Positions 7,943 to 16,815 of a stretch of DNA of 64,000 bases are shown piece by piece. A program made the translations under genes and the position numbers. Within the stretch, counting starts at the first letter, position 1. The number at the start of each line of letters is the position of its first letter. Below the pieces are notes generated by a model. It searched no databases and was not told where the DNA came from. It saw nothing but the letters and a program-made list of their open reading frames with translations. The stretch is from Nostoc commune NIES-4072 (GTDB lineage Bacteria > Cyanobacteriota > Cyanobacteriia > Cyanobacteriales > Nostocaceae): assembly GCF_003113895.1 (NCBI RefSeq), contig NZ_BDUD01000001.1:2500924-2564923 (forward strand), given 5' to 3'.

Positions 7943-9235
7943 ATGAATCAACAATTAGAATTGCCATTTCAAGAATTTTCTTTTTGCACTTCCAAATCCT
8001 TAGACAGTTCATCTACATTCATTAATAACATGAAATTGCCAGTTCATCGCTGGTTTAGATTTAGTGCAGGTTTCTCTGCACAATGGGTTGAAACTATAAT
8101 TAGCCAAGCTAAAGAACGAGGAGAAATTACTGTCTTAGATCCATTCTCTGGTTCTGGTACAACCTTACTCGCATCTGAAAAGCTTGGAGTTAAATGTTTG
8201 GGAATTGAGGCTCATCCCTTTGTTGTGCGTATAGCAAGAGCTAAACTTTTATATCAAACTGACGCTGATGCTTATCTTGAACATATACAAAAAGTTATAA
8301 AACGTGCCGAAAATGTTCAACCCTGTATAGATACATACCCAAAGCTGATTCATGAATGCTTTAGTATATCTTCACTTGAGTCTCTAGATAGATTGCGCCA
8401 ATCTTGGGAAAAACTTGCTGATGATTCATCTGAATCTCAGTTAGCTTGGTTAACGCTTATATCAATTCTTCGTCATGTTTCTCATGCTGGAACTGCACCT
8501 TGGCAGTACATCTTACCAAATAAAAAGAAACAATATTCTTTAGATGCAATGTCTGCTTTTGGGCTAATGGCAGAGAGTATAGCTACAGATATGAGAATTG
8601 CCGGAAAAATGGCGGCTTCTGTTGCTTGTCTTATTCAATCTGATGCTCGAACTTGCCAGGGTGTACCTGATAATTTTGCCAACTTGGTAATCACATCACC
8701 ACCGTATGCTAACAACTATGACTATGCAGATGCTACACGTCTAGAAATGTGTTTTATGAAAGAAATTTCCGGTTGGGGTGATTTACAAAGTGCGGTGAGG
8801 CAATACTTAATTCGTTCATGTTCCCAGCACGTAACCAATAAGAATGTAAACATCGACGAAGTTCTAGCATCTCATGAATTATATCCAATCAAAGCTAGTA
8901 TTATTGAAACCTGTCACAAATTATCCCAGGAACGACATTTACATGGAGGTAAAAAGAATTATCATTTGATGATTGCCTGCTATTTTTTGGATATGGCTAG
9001 AGTTTGGATAGCACTTCGCAGAGTCTGCAAAAGTCCTGCAACAGTTTGTTTTATGATTGGTGATTCTGCTCCCTATGGTGTTTATATTCCGGTGATTGAA
9101 TGGATGGGTTTATTAGCACAAGCAGCAGGGTTTAAATCTTTTAATTTTGAAAAAGTTCGTGACCGAAATGTGAAGTGGAAAAATCGCAAGCATACAGTTC
9201 CTCTTTGCGAAGGTTGTTTGTGGGTTTACGGGTAG
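7943..9235 (+). CDS. Site-specific DNA methyltransferase (TSPPY type)
   Basis: Adds a methyl group to an exocyclic amino group of adenine or cytosine at a specific DNA site. The S-adenosylmethionine motif LDPFSGSGTTLLASE lies at about residues 70-84 and the catalytic motif TSPPYANNYDY at about 251-261. Motif I therefore precedes motif IV, and the 150 residues between them may hold target recognition. The tail has a further conserved segment (VCFMIGDSAPYGVYIPVIEW). 430 residues is typical for a type II modification enzyme. The next open reading downstream is a broken gene beginning MAESFSHKWGQILG, probably the former restriction partner. If so, this methyltransferase now acts alone. The recognition sequence is unknown. 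Confidence 0.88.
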   Translation: MNQQLELPFQEFSFCTSKSLDSSSTFINNMKLPVHRWFRFSAGFSAQWVETIISQAKERGEITVLDPFSGSGTTLLASEKLGVKCLGIEAHPFVVRIARAKLLYQTDADAYLEHIQKVIKRAENVQPCIDTYPKLIHECFSISSLESLDRLRQSWEKLADDSSESQLAWLTLISILRHVSHAGTAPWQYILPNKKKQYSLDAMSAFGLMAESIATDMRIAGKMAASVACLIQSDARTCQGVPDNFANLVITSPPYANNYDYADATRLEMCFMKEISGWGDLQSAVRQYLIRSCSQHVTNKNVNIDEVLASHELYPIKASIIETCHKLSQERHLHGGKKNYHLMIACYFLDMARVWIALRRVCKSPATVCFMIGDSAPYGVYIPVIEWMGLLAQAAGFKSFNFEKVRDRNVKWKNRKHTVPLCEGCLWVYG

Positions 9236-9271
9236 GGTAATCACAACACAAATTATTTTTGCAAGAATGTA

Positions 9272-9500
9272 ATGGCAGAGTCATTTTCACATAAATGGGG
9301 TCAGATTTTAGGGCATATCTCAACAAAGTGCCACTGTCGAAAATGCTATTGAATATATTCATAATTATCCAGAAAATCAACCTACATTTGCCCCAGCATT
9401 AAAATACGAGATTGATATTCGTTATAATAATGGTGATTTAATTCACGCCATATTTAACAATAAAATTGAAGCGCTCAAATTTCTCAGAACATTTATTTAA
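9272..9500 (+). pseudogene. Broken gene behind the methyltransferase, possible restriction endonuclease relic
   Basis: An ATG at 9272 opens MAESFSHKWGQILG, a start I associate with cyanobacterial type II restriction enzymes adjacent to methyltransferases, but the frame closes after 26 codons. In a second frame the downstream part reads VENAIEYIHNYPENQPTF, then APALKYEIDIRYNNGDLIHA and ends KIEALKFLRTFI at the stop 9498-9500. The total is far shorter than any restriction enzyme, so the centre has been deleted or two different gene ends have been joined. The tail may come from an unrelated small gene. Identification as a nuclease relic rests mainly on position and the N-terminal words. Confidence 0.45.
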
Positions 9501-9530
9501 AGTGCTAATTAAATAATTCGTAATTAAGTA

Positions 9531-11252
9531 ATGATGAACGTTGCACCCGCCATTGTAATACTAGGTCAAAATAGCCTCACAGTAGCACGTAAAATAATCA
9601 CTGTCCTACCAGGGGCGACACTATACGGTCTAGCCGATCGCACATCGGGAGTTGATGTCAGTTTTGCTAACTTTGGCGAGACGTTGCGCGAGTTATTTGC
9701 TCAAGGAACGCCGCTAATTGGCATTTGTGCCGCCGGTATTTTAATTAGGACGCTAGCCCCCATCCTCTCAGATAAACAACAGGAACCACCCGTGTTAGCT
9801 GTGGCTGAAGATGGTAGCGCTGTTGTCCCCCTCTTGGGCGGACTTGCTGGGGTGAACGATTTGGCCCGTCGCATTGCTGAAGCCCTTGATATCAAACCTG
9901 CAATTACAACCACAGGCGATATACGTTTGGGTACAACGCTGTTATCTCCTCCCCCCGGATACCATTTAGCAAACCCAGAGGATGCGAAGAAATTTATCTC
10001 AGATTTGCTAGCCGGGGCAAAAGTCAAGTTAGAAGGCACAGCACCTTGGTTGAGCGATCGCAAACTGCCCATAGATCCACAGGGAGATTTGACCATTCAA
10101 GTTACGGAACGTTTGGTGACTCCTACAGCCAACTGCCTTGTCTACCACCCAGCAACGATCGCGATCGCAATTAGTACCCCCATTGATGATGCAGTCACTT
10201 TAGTACAGCAGCTACTAGTTGATGCCTCACTAGAAAAAGCATCAGTCGCCGGGATATTTGCACCCATCACCGCCGCAGCCGATCTCGCAATCCACGCCGT
10301 AGCTAGTGCCTTAGGAGTGCCTGCCCGCTTTTTTACCCCAAATCAGCTAGAAAGTCTGTTATCACAAGGTTATAGCCCCGCCCAAGCAGTAGCGATCGCA
10401 GCCACAGGTACATCTCCCTTACCTTCCTCATCTCCCGACATTGCGATCGCTATTGCCCCTCAACCAATTGACCCCAGCACCATCGGTCAACCACGCGGAC
10501 GGTTAGCGATTATTGGCACAGGGCCTGGTGGATCGCAGTGGATGTCTCCAGAAGTGAAGGAGATACTCAAGTCGGCAACTGACTTAGTGGGTTATAAAAC
10601 TTATTTAGATTTAGTTGGTTCTCTAGCTGATGGCAAGCAACGGCATGAGTCTGACAACCGCGAAGAAGAAGCACGAGCAAAAATGGCCCTTGATTTGGCC
10701 GCAACTGGGCGATATGTAGCCGTAGTTTCATCTGGCGACCCCGGTATCTATGCAATGGCAACAGCAGTTTTTGAAGTATGCGATCGCTATGCCTTACCCG
10801 AATGGAACACTATCGACATTCATGTAGCACCAGGCATCTCAGCCATGCAGGCAGCAGCAGCAGCCATTGGTGCGCCCCTTGGACATGACTTTTGTGCTAT
10901 TTCCCTGTCTGACATCTTGAAACCTTGGTCTGCGATCGAACAACGAATTGCTGCTGCTGCTGAAGCTGATTTCGTAATTGCTTTCTACAATCCTGTTTCC
11001 AAAGAGCGTACTTGGCAACTGGCAGAAGCGAGAAATATTTTGCTGCGACATAGAACACCGGATACACCAGTAGTGTTGGCGCGAAATCTCGGTAGACCAG
11101 GACAGGCGGTAAAAGTGATTACACTTGACCAGTTAGCACCAGCAAGCGCTGATATGCGGACAATTATTCTTATTGGTTCCACAAAAACCCGAACTATCAA
11201 ACGCCATGATGGTAATATTTGGGTTTATACGCCGCGTCGCTATACCGAATAA
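9531..11252 (+). CDS. cobJ: CbiG-CobJ fusion, cobalamin ring contraction
   Basis: Fusion of two corrin-pathway enzymes, as commonly found in cyanobacteria. Residues about 1-320 are CbiG-like, the cobalt-precorrin-5A hydrolase that opens the lactone: GICAAGILIRTLAP, then EDGSAVVPLLGGLAGVNDLA and AGIFAPITAAADLAIHAVA. Residues about 325-573 are precorrin-3B C17-methyltransferase, a tetrapyrrole methylase: RLAIIGTGPGGSQWMSPEVK, then VAVVSSGDPGIYAMA and IAFYNPVSKERTWQLAEA, a layout matching CobJ/CbiH. The product makes cobalt-precorrin intermediates in the cytoplasm. The start is ATGATG at 9531. No cobalamin riboswitch is apparent in the short upstream gap, and no other cob/cbi gene is in the window. 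Confidence 0.93.
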   Translation: MMNVAPAIVILGQNSLTVARKIITVLPGATLYGLADRTSGVDVSFANFGETLRELFAQGTPLIGICAAGILIRTLAPILSDKQQEPPVLAVAEDGSAVVPLLGGLAGVNDLARRIAEALDIKPAITTTGDIRLGTTLLSPPPGYHLANPEDAKKFISDLLAGAKVKLEGTAPWLSDRKLPIDPQGDLTIQVTERLVTPTANCLVYHPATIAIAISTPIDDAVTLVQQLLVDASLEKASVAGIFAPITAAADLAIHAVASALGVPARFFTPNQLESLLSQGYSPAQAVAIAATGTSPLPSSSPDIAIAIAPQPIDPSTIGQPRGRLAIIGTGPGGSQWMSPEVKEILKSATDLVGYKTYLDLVGSLADGKQRHESDNREEEARAKMALDLAATGRYVAVVSSGDPGIYAMATAVFEVCDRYALPEWNTIDIHVAPGISAMQAAAAAIGAPLGHDFCAISLSDILKPWSAIEQRIAAAAEADFVIAFYNPVSKERTWQLAEARNILLRHRTPDTPVVLARNLGRPGQAVKVITLDQLAPASADMRTIILIGSTKTRTIKRHDGNIWVYTPRRYTE

Positions 11253-11381
11253 TAGGCATGAGCAACGCTGTTAAAAGCGATTCTCACCAACCTAATTAAC
11301 CTAATACCAAACCATCAACAGATAGAGAAAAAGTGGGGATAATGATAGGTTGAAAGGAAAGAAAATAGACAACAACTCATT

Positions 11382-11873
11382 GTGAATAATTCAGTATTAA
11401 TTGCCCTTCCCCTATTAGCGTGTATAATCCTGTCGCCAGTTAGCAAAGCTGATACTGTCCAAGGTTCAATCAATCATGCCATCAAAATGTCTTCATTCAA
11501 CCTCAGTGCCCAAAAATGGAAAAACCGTGTGCTACTGGTCTTTGCACCGTCTGTTGATAACCCTATCTATCAGCAGCAAATGCAATTATTACAAAAGCAT
11601 AATAAGGGTTTTGCAGATCGGGATTTAGTTCTCGTTCAGGTTTTGGCAACAAATGAAAGCTATGCCAACAGACAGCTAATAGATGAGTCTTCTGCTGCCA
11701 AGTTGCGCGAGTCCTTTGGGGTTGACAAAGAAAATTTTCGCGTGATTTTGGTGGGTAAAGATGGTAGTGTTAAGCGCAGTGATGCTACACTAGTGCAGGC
11801 GACAGCAATTTTTGAAGAAATTGACGCTATGCCCATGCGTCAGCAAGAAATGCAAGAGCGACGCAGAAAGTAA
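11382..11873 (+). CDS. DUF4174-like exported protein
   Basis: A 163-residue protein starting at GTG (11382). The first ~23 residues form a signal peptide (SVLIALPLLACIILSPVSKA with a cleavable 'SKA' end). The mature part has a thioredoxin-like word order: KWKNRVLLVFAPSVDNPIYQ, then LVLVQVLATNES, then LRESFGVDKENFRVILVGKD and GSVKRSDATLVQATAIFEEI. This matches DUF4174, a periplasmic family with a predicted thioredoxin-like fold but no CxxC, so it is unlikely to be a redox enzyme. It lies 129 bases after cobJ in the same direction. The start is supported only by the signal peptide. Confidence 0.75.
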   Translation: MNNSVLIALPLLACIILSPVSKADTVQGSINHAIKMSSFNLSAQKWKNRVLLVFAPSVDNPIYQQQMQLLQKHNKGFADRDLVLVQVLATNESYANRQLIDESSAAKLRESFGVDKENFRVILVGKDGSVKRSDATLVQATAIFEEIDAMPMRQQEMQERRRK

Positions 11874-12410
11874 CTAGAATTGCTCATACAACCTGACTTC
11901 GCTACTTCTTCGACTGTTGTATCAAAAAAATTATCTCTCATCCACGTAATGTAAATGATTTTTTCTCGCTTGTGAGAAATTCGGTTTTAGCGTGCTAATT
12001 TTAACTGGGTTTGAACTTCTCGTAGATCAAATCTGGGATAGGAATGGCTCGGAACTTTTGGGGAACTCAGTTAACGGCGATTTATCGCGTCTGCTTAACC
12101 GTCAAAATGAATTTGACAGACCACTAGTGAGAGTGTCCCCAAAAGCAACATCAGCGAACAAGCAAAATTGTTAGGTAGTATTGGTTTAACGAACTTTGGG
12201 GGTTTAAGTCCCCAGCAAGATAGGCAGCACGTTTTGTGTCGGGGTCTAAATCCCCGTCACAAAACGTAATTGCGAATTGCGTTAGCGGAGCGGGGCGTTA
12301 GCCCATTGCGAATTGCGAATTGGTTTAATCTCCCCGAATTGCGATCGCAGGCACTATCAAGCAGCATTAGTTTATGAAAAGCCCGGTTAATCAGCAACGT
12401 TGAATTTTGA
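11874..12410. other. Non-coding gap with short dispersed repeats
   Basis: About 540 bases between two genes that point toward each other. Tandem short units based on GCGAATTGCG and a GC-rich palindromic repeat (around 12263-12330) fill the right part. A 60-codon frame at 11992 has no family resemblance and I do not consider it a gene. The sequence TTTTGTGTCGGGGTCTAAAT with CGTCACAAAACG around 12230-12265 can pair, and may serve as a terminator or be part of a repeat. Confidence 0.5.
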
Positions 12411-13691
12411 CTACTCCTGTAAAACAGTCTTTGATACAATCCTAGTTTTCTTAAGGTCTGCTTCTGAAAGTTCTTCTCCAGCTTGCAGGCGAGTAGCGGA
12501 AGTTTGCAACACTGTCGCTGCACCTTTATCTCCTATTTGTAAAGCGGTTTTAGCAGCCGTTTGTAGCATCGTAGCTGCACCAGTGCGATCGCCTTGTTGC
12601 AATTTCGCTTCGGCTAACTGGGTCTGACGATACTTCGCTAATGCTAAAATAGACTGCTGCACCTGGGGATTAGATGTCGGTTGATACGCCCGCACTACAT
12701 CTGCATACACTGGCACAAGGGACGAAAGTAAACCTTGTTCGTTAACTAACGGGTCATCATAACGGATTTGCAGATGAGCGATCGCTTGTTTCCCTTCTGG
12801 CAATTGTCCCAAATAAATGTTCGCCAAAACTACCCGTTCTACATCCTGCATCAAATCTCCCAAACGTAGAGCAAAGCTACTATCAGCTTCCGGTTCCACT
12901 GGTAACTCGATTGTATCTGGGGCAACTTGGGCAATGGGTTTCAATTCCGCTAATCGGACATTAGGCACTAGAGATAATAGCAAGTAGGCATTAGTTAGCC
13001 CAATCGATTGAATCCGTCCAAACAGTCGGCTAAATTGCTCTACAGCTTGTTCAGGATGTTCAATATGAGCTAAAGTACCACCACCGACATCGGCAATTTT
13101 TTCTAGCAAATCCTGATTCCAGCTATTGCCAAATCCGAAAGTGTTGATAGTTAGGTTCAGCTTGGCAGCCTTTTGCGCCAGTTGAAGACAGCGCTTATTG
13201 TCATCTCGCCCAATATCCCACTTCCAAATCCGCAAACCGCTTTCACCATGCCCATCTGTCAGCAGAAACGCCTGGGAAACAGCGCCTCTTGTTCCCTTCA
13301 TCAATTCTGTAATTCCCAGTTCTAAACCCTCAGCGATCGCAGTGCCGCCGCTAGCAGTCAGTTTGTTTTTTATTTGAGATTTGATGCTTTCGGGGTCTTC
13401 AATCGTTTGGTTAGGGATAATGACTTCCGCAGAACCGGAAAAAGCCACAACTGAAATGCGATCGCCAACCTTTAACCGATCTATTAATCCTTCCACCGCT
13501 TGAATCACTGTTTTAATTGGTTGTCCATGCATGGAACCACTTCTATCCAAAATCAAGCAGAGATTGAGGGGCAGATTTTGGTCAAACTCACCAGCGATTG
13601 CCGAAATTGTAATTGCTAATTGACGTTGGCTATTTGTTTGAGCCACATCAACATTATTGTCATTTAACGCCCAGAGCAATTTAACTTTCAT
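12411..13691 (-). CDS. VWA-domain protein, second of a tandem pair
   Basis: A cytoplasmic von Willebrand factor A protein of 426 residues with a complete metal-ion adhesion site: DRSGS (in LILDRSGSMHG, about residues 48-58), a central Thr region and LLTDGHGESG. After the VWA domain (about 40-220) comes a beta-rich segment (ELPVEPEADSSFALRLGDLM) and a C-terminal helical part with ALAKYRQTQLAEAKLQQGDR. It is closely related to its upstream neighbour 13688-14944 and overlaps it by four bases (ATGA), so translation is probably coupled. Relative to the neighbour it has an insertion (GLRIWKWDIGRDD) after the third metal-binding loop. Such proteins usually act in metal-dependent assembly or chaperoning. 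The partner is unknown. Confidence 0.85.
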   Translation of the reverse strand: MKVKLLWALNDNNVDVAQTNSQRQLAITISAIAGEFDQNLPLNLCLILDRSGSMHGQPIKTVIQAVEGLIDRLKVGDRISVVAFSGSAEVIIPNQTIEDPESIKSQIKNKLTASGGTAIAEGLELGITELMKGTRGAVSQAFLLTDGHGESGLRIWKWDIGRDDNKRCLQLAQKAAKLNLTINTFGFGNSWNQDLLEKIADVGGGTLAHIEHPEQAVEQFSRLFGRIQSIGLTNAYLLLSLVPNVRLAELKPIAQVAPDTIELPVEPEADSSFALRLGDLMQDVERVVLANIYLGQLPEGKQAIAHLQIRYDDPLVNEQGLLSSLVPVYADVVRAYQPTSNPQVQQSILALAKYRQTQLAEAKLQQGDRTGAATMLQTAAKTALQIGDKGAATVLQTSATRLQAGEELSEADLKKTRIVSKTVLQE

Positions 13692-14944
13692 TGAGGAGGG
13701 GTATCTTGCAAAACTGTTTTGGAGACAATTCTGGTTTTCTTGCGATCGCTTTCAGATAAATCTCCACCAGATTGTAGCTGGGTGGCAGAAGTTTGCAACA
13801 CCGTCGCTGCACTAGTATCTCCCATTTGCAATGCAGTTTTCGCAGCCGTTTGTAACATTGTCGCCGCACCAGAGCGATCGCCCTGTTGTAATTTCGTTTC
13901 GGCTAGCTGGGTTTGGCGATACTTAGCTAATGCTAAAATAGAATGTTGAACCTGGGGATTCGGATCTGCTTGGTAGTTTTTCACTACATGAGCATAAACT
14001 GGGATATTTGGTGTAACTAAACCTACTTTGTTGGCGGCTGGATCATCGTAGCGGACTTGCACATTAGCGATCGCTTGTTCACCTGTTGGCAATTGTCCCA
14101 AATAAATATTAGCTAAGATTACCCGTTCTGCATCTTTCATTAAATCTCCCAACCGCACAGCAAAACGCCCATCAGCTTCTTGTTGCAGTGGTAACTCAAT
14201 TGTGTCTGGGGAAACTTGAGCCACAGGTTTAAGTTCTGCTAGCCGGACATTGGGCATCAGGGAGAATAACAGATAAGCATTAGTCAATCCCACGGTTTGA
14301 ATACGGCTAAACAGGCGATTAAACTCTTCCACTGCCTGTTCGGGTTTTTGAATATAAGATAAAGTACCTAAGCCAGCATCAGCAATTTTTTCTAAAACAT
14401 CTTGGTTCCAATTGTCACCAAATCCCAAAGTGTTTAAAGTCAAATTATAGCTAGCAGCCAATTGAGCGAATTTTAAACAGCGATTATTATCACCGTGTTC
14501 ATTTTCACCGTCGGTTAATAAAAAAGCTTGGGAAACAGTATCTTTTTTGCCCTTTGCCAACTCCTCAATGCCTAAGCGCAGTCCTTCATCAATCGCAGTT
14601 CCACCATCGGCGGCTAGGCGATTAATTTGCTGTTTGATTTTTTCTGGATCTTCGACACTTTGATTGGGTACTAAGACTTTGGCACGGTGATCAAAAACTA
14701 CAACACTGAGGCGATCGCCAGGGTTGAGTCTATCTACCAAACGATTCGCGGCTTTTTTGACCGTTTCTAGCGATCGCCCGTTCATCGAACCACTATGATC
14801 GAGAATTAAGCATAAATTCAGGGGTAAATGGCGGTCTTGATTTTCTGCTATCGCTGAAATTGAAATTCCCAACTGACGTTGACTATTCAGTTGATTCGCG
14901 TCCAAATTACCATCATTCAAGGCAGGCTGCAAATTAACCTTCAT
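13688..14944 (-). CDS. VWA-domain protein, first of a tandem pair
   Basis: A 418-residue homologue of the downstream gene. The metal-ion adhesion site is intact: LILDHSGSMNG, the GGTAIDEGL region and LLTDGENEHGDNNR. No signal peptide or membrane span is seen, so a cytoplasmic location is likely. The C-terminal 90 residues (QHSILALAKYRQTQLAETKL, then QQGDRSGAATMLQTAAKTAL) are nearly identical to those of the second copy, while the VWA halves have diverged, suggesting a tandem duplication with later homogenisation of the 3' part. The stop codon overlaps the start of the next gene. The promoter should lie in 14945-15180, shared back-to-back with clpR. Confidence 0.87.
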   Translation of the reverse strand: MKVNLQPALNDGNLDANQLNSQRQLGISISAIAENQDRHLPLNLCLILDHSGSMNGRSLETVKKAANRLVDRLNPGDRLSVVVFDHRAKVLVPNQSVEDPEKIKQQINRLAADGGTAIDEGLRLGIEELAKGKKDTVSQAFLLTDGENEHGDNNRCLKFAQLAASYNLTLNTLGFGDNWNQDVLEKIADAGLGTLSYIQKPEQAVEEFNRLFSRIQTVGLTNAYLLFSLMPNVRLAELKPVAQVSPDTIELPLQQEADGRFAVRLGDLMKDAERVILANIYLGQLPTGEQAIANVQVRYDDPAANKVGLVTPNIPVYAHVVKNYQADPNPQVQHSILALAKYRQTQLAETKLQQGDRSGAATMLQTAAKTALQMGDTSAATVLQTSATQLQSGGDLSESDRKKTRIVSKTVLQDTPPQ

Positions 14945-15182
14945 AACTCAAAGTCCCTATTCAGGATATACATTTAAAAAAATAACTTCAAAGCAACACT
15001 TTAACTCTACGGAAAACCTATCCAACACAAATACACTAATATAATCAGAATATCTTAGAAGCCAAGCATTGGCAGATGCAAAGCCACCTTTAGCACTAGG
15101 GAGAAATCCGCACCTTGAGGAAGGCTGGCATCGCGCTAGGATGTATTACAGTTAACGGCATAGTTTCAGGCGATCAGTTGCT

Positions 15183-15845
15183 ATGGACATTTCCCCAATT
15201 AAGGCTGTTCAAGCCCCATATTACGGCGATAACTTTTACCGGACACCACCGCCAGATTTACCTTCCCTCTTATTGAAGGAGCGAATTGTCTATATTGGGA
15301 TGCCTCTGGTGCCTGCTGTCACAGAATTAATCGTGGCCCAATTGCTGTTTTTGCAATCCGACGACCCCGAAAAGCCGATTAAAATCTATATCAACTCCAC
15401 CGGCACATCCGGTTACAGTGGCGAACCCATTGGCTTTGAAACCGAAGCCTTCGCCATTTATGACACCATGAAATATATCAAACCTCCTATCCACACCATT
15501 TGCGTTGGTTCCGCAATGGGTATGTCAGCGATGCTACTCAGTGCTGGTACAAAAGGTTGCCGCGCTAGTTTGCCTCACTCCTCGATTATCCTGCATCAGC
15601 CCAAGAGCTACGCCCAAGGTCAAGCAACGGATATTCAAATTCGCGCCAGGGAAGTTTTGGTAAATAAAGGGGCCTTAGTTGATATATTGCATCGCACCAC
15701 TGGACAGCCTCCAGAAAAAATTACTAAAGACATGGATCGGCTGTTATATTTAACACCCTACGAAGCAAAGGAATACGGTTTAATTGACCGAGTTTTTGAG
15801 AAAGAAGAACTCGCCAATCCCCCACTTCCTGCTAGTGTCCTTTAA
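15183..15845 (+). CDS. clpR: ClpR, inactive ClpP-type subunit
   Basis: A subunit of the cyanobacterial Clp protease core, without its own proteolytic activity. The fold is ClpP-like (IKIYINSTGTSGYSG, AIYDTMKYIKPPIHTICVGS, HSSIILHQP). The catalytic Ser of the usual A-S-M-G loop is replaced by Gly (SAMGMSA, about residue 113), and the catalytic Asp of the R-D-x-F motif is Leu (DMDRLLYL, about residue 187). The His (HQP, residue 138) remains. A short insertion near residues 74-87 is characteristic of cyanobacterial ClpR. clpP3 follows after 118 bases, the arrangement known in other cyanobacteria, where ClpR and ClpP3 form mixed rings. 220 residues, normal length. Confidence 0.93.
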   Translation: MDISPIKAVQAPYYGDNFYRTPPPDLPSLLLKERIVYIGMPLVPAVTELIVAQLLFLQSDDPEKPIKIYINSTGTSGYSGEPIGFETEAFAIYDTMKYIKPPIHTICVGSAMGMSAMLLSAGTKGCRASLPHSSIILHQPKSYAQGQATDIQIRAREVLVNKGALVDILHRTTGQPPEKITKDMDRLLYLTPYEAKEYGLIDRVFEKEELANPPLPASVL

Positions 15846-15963
15846 TTTAGTTATGAGTTATGAGTTATGAGTTATTGAAAACTCCTTGCTCCTAACTTTT
15901 AACTCCTAACTTTCAACTCCTAACTCTCCTACCGCCCGCAAATTATTAAGAACGGAGTAAATT
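15846..15963 (+). repeat. Short tandem repeats between clpR and clpP3
   Basis: TTATGAG occurs three times in a row after the clpR stop, followed by repeats of TAACTTTTAACTCC / TAACTTTCAACTCC. The two tracts are roughly inverted relative to each other (ATGAGTTATGAG against CTCCTAACTC). The clpP3 ribosome site GGAG follows at about 15952-15955. The tract separates genes that are probably cotranscribed, so it would be part of the transcript. Confidence 0.6.
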
Positions 15964-16575
15964 ATGCCTATAGGCGTTCCTAAAGTTCCTTACCGGATGC
16001 CCGGAGGACAATATACAGATTGGATTAGCATCTACGATCGCCTTTACCGGGAACGGATTATATTCTTGGGGCGAGATATTGATGATGAAATTGCCAATCA
16101 GATTATTGCTGTAATGCTGTATCTGGACTCCGATGATCCAGGTAAAGATATTTATTTATACATCAATTCCCCAGGTGGGATGGTTACATCTGGCATGGCT
16201 ATTTTTGACACCATGCAACATATCAAATCAGATGTAGTGACTATTTGTGTAGGTTTAGCGGCTTCAATGGGGTCTTTCCTGCTAGCGGCTGGCACCAAGG
16301 GCAAACGCCTAGCATTGCCTCACTCACGGATTATGATTCACCAACCTTCAGGTGGTACCCGTGGACAAGCAACCGATATCGAAATTGAAGCTAGAGAGAT
16401 TCTACGGATTCGTCACCAGCTCAATGGCATTTATGCCGATAAAACCGGTCAGACCATAGAAAAGATTGAAAAAGATATGGATCGTGACTTTTTCATGTCT
16501 GCCGAAGAAGCAAAACAATACGGTTTAATTGACCGTGTGATTGAAGAACGAACCTCGGTAATAACAGGGGAGTAG
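15964..16575 (+). CDS. clpP3: ClpP3, ATP-dependent Clp protease proteolytic subunit
   Basis: A serine peptidase subunit that degrades unfolded proteins together with a Clp ATPase. 203 residues. The catalytic triad is complete: Ser101 in [14 protein letters not shown], His126 in [10 protein letters not shown] and Asp175 in DMDRDFFMS. The oxyanion segment [13 protein letters not shown] is present. It begins ATGCCTATAGGCGTTCC with GGAG 8 bases upstream. It is encoded directly behind clpR, and the pair is expected to form a heteromeric core essential in cyanobacteria. The '3' numbering is by synteny with clpR. Confidence 0.93.
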   Translation: MPIGVPKVPYRMPGGQYTDWISIYDRLYRERIIFLGRDIDDEIANQIIAVMLYLDSDDPGKDIYLYINSPGGMVTSGMAIFDTMQHIKSDVVTICVGLAASMGSFLLAAGTKGKRLALPHSRIMIHQPSGGTRGQATDIEIEAREILRIRHQLNGIYADKTGQTIEKIEKDMDRDFFMSAEEAKQYGLIDRVIEERTSVITGE

Positions 16576-16815
16576 GAAGGCAGGGGGCAGGGGAGATGAG
16601 GGACAGGGGAAAAGGTTAAAGGGGAAAGGGATAAATTTAACCTTACCCCTTACCCCATGCCCCATGCCCCATGCCCAATGCCCAATGCCCTTCTTTAAAC
16701 AAACTGTAAACATTGAACTTTTAAAATAGCAAATTAGCCCTTATTATTAATAGTTCAGGCGTGAAGCAGATAGCTAATAGCCTCTTGCTGGATATTCGAT
16801 AGCTCATAGCTCAAG
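16576..16815. repeat. Heptamer-type repeat pair (G-rich arm, core, C-rich arm)
   Basis: A G-rich arm (GGCAGGGGGCAGGGGAGATG and similar units) is followed by an AT-rich core (GGGATAAATTTAACC) and then a C-rich arm with units CCCCATG / CCCAATG. The arms are roughly inverted, so the transcript could fold back on itself. The remainder before the J-domain gene shows TAGCTAATAGC and TAGCTCATAGCTC units. The same design recurs at 23140-23330, 24605-24700 and 45550-45775. Confidence 0.65.

Noticed and set aside
9500..9531. Search for a cobalamin riboswitch upstream of cobJ
   Set aside because: The gap is only about 30 bases and no B12-box-like sequence is visible.
11992..12174. Open frame of 60 codons after the DUF4174-like gene
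   Set aside because: Composition unlike a protein, no start signal, and it is adjacent to short dispersed repeats.
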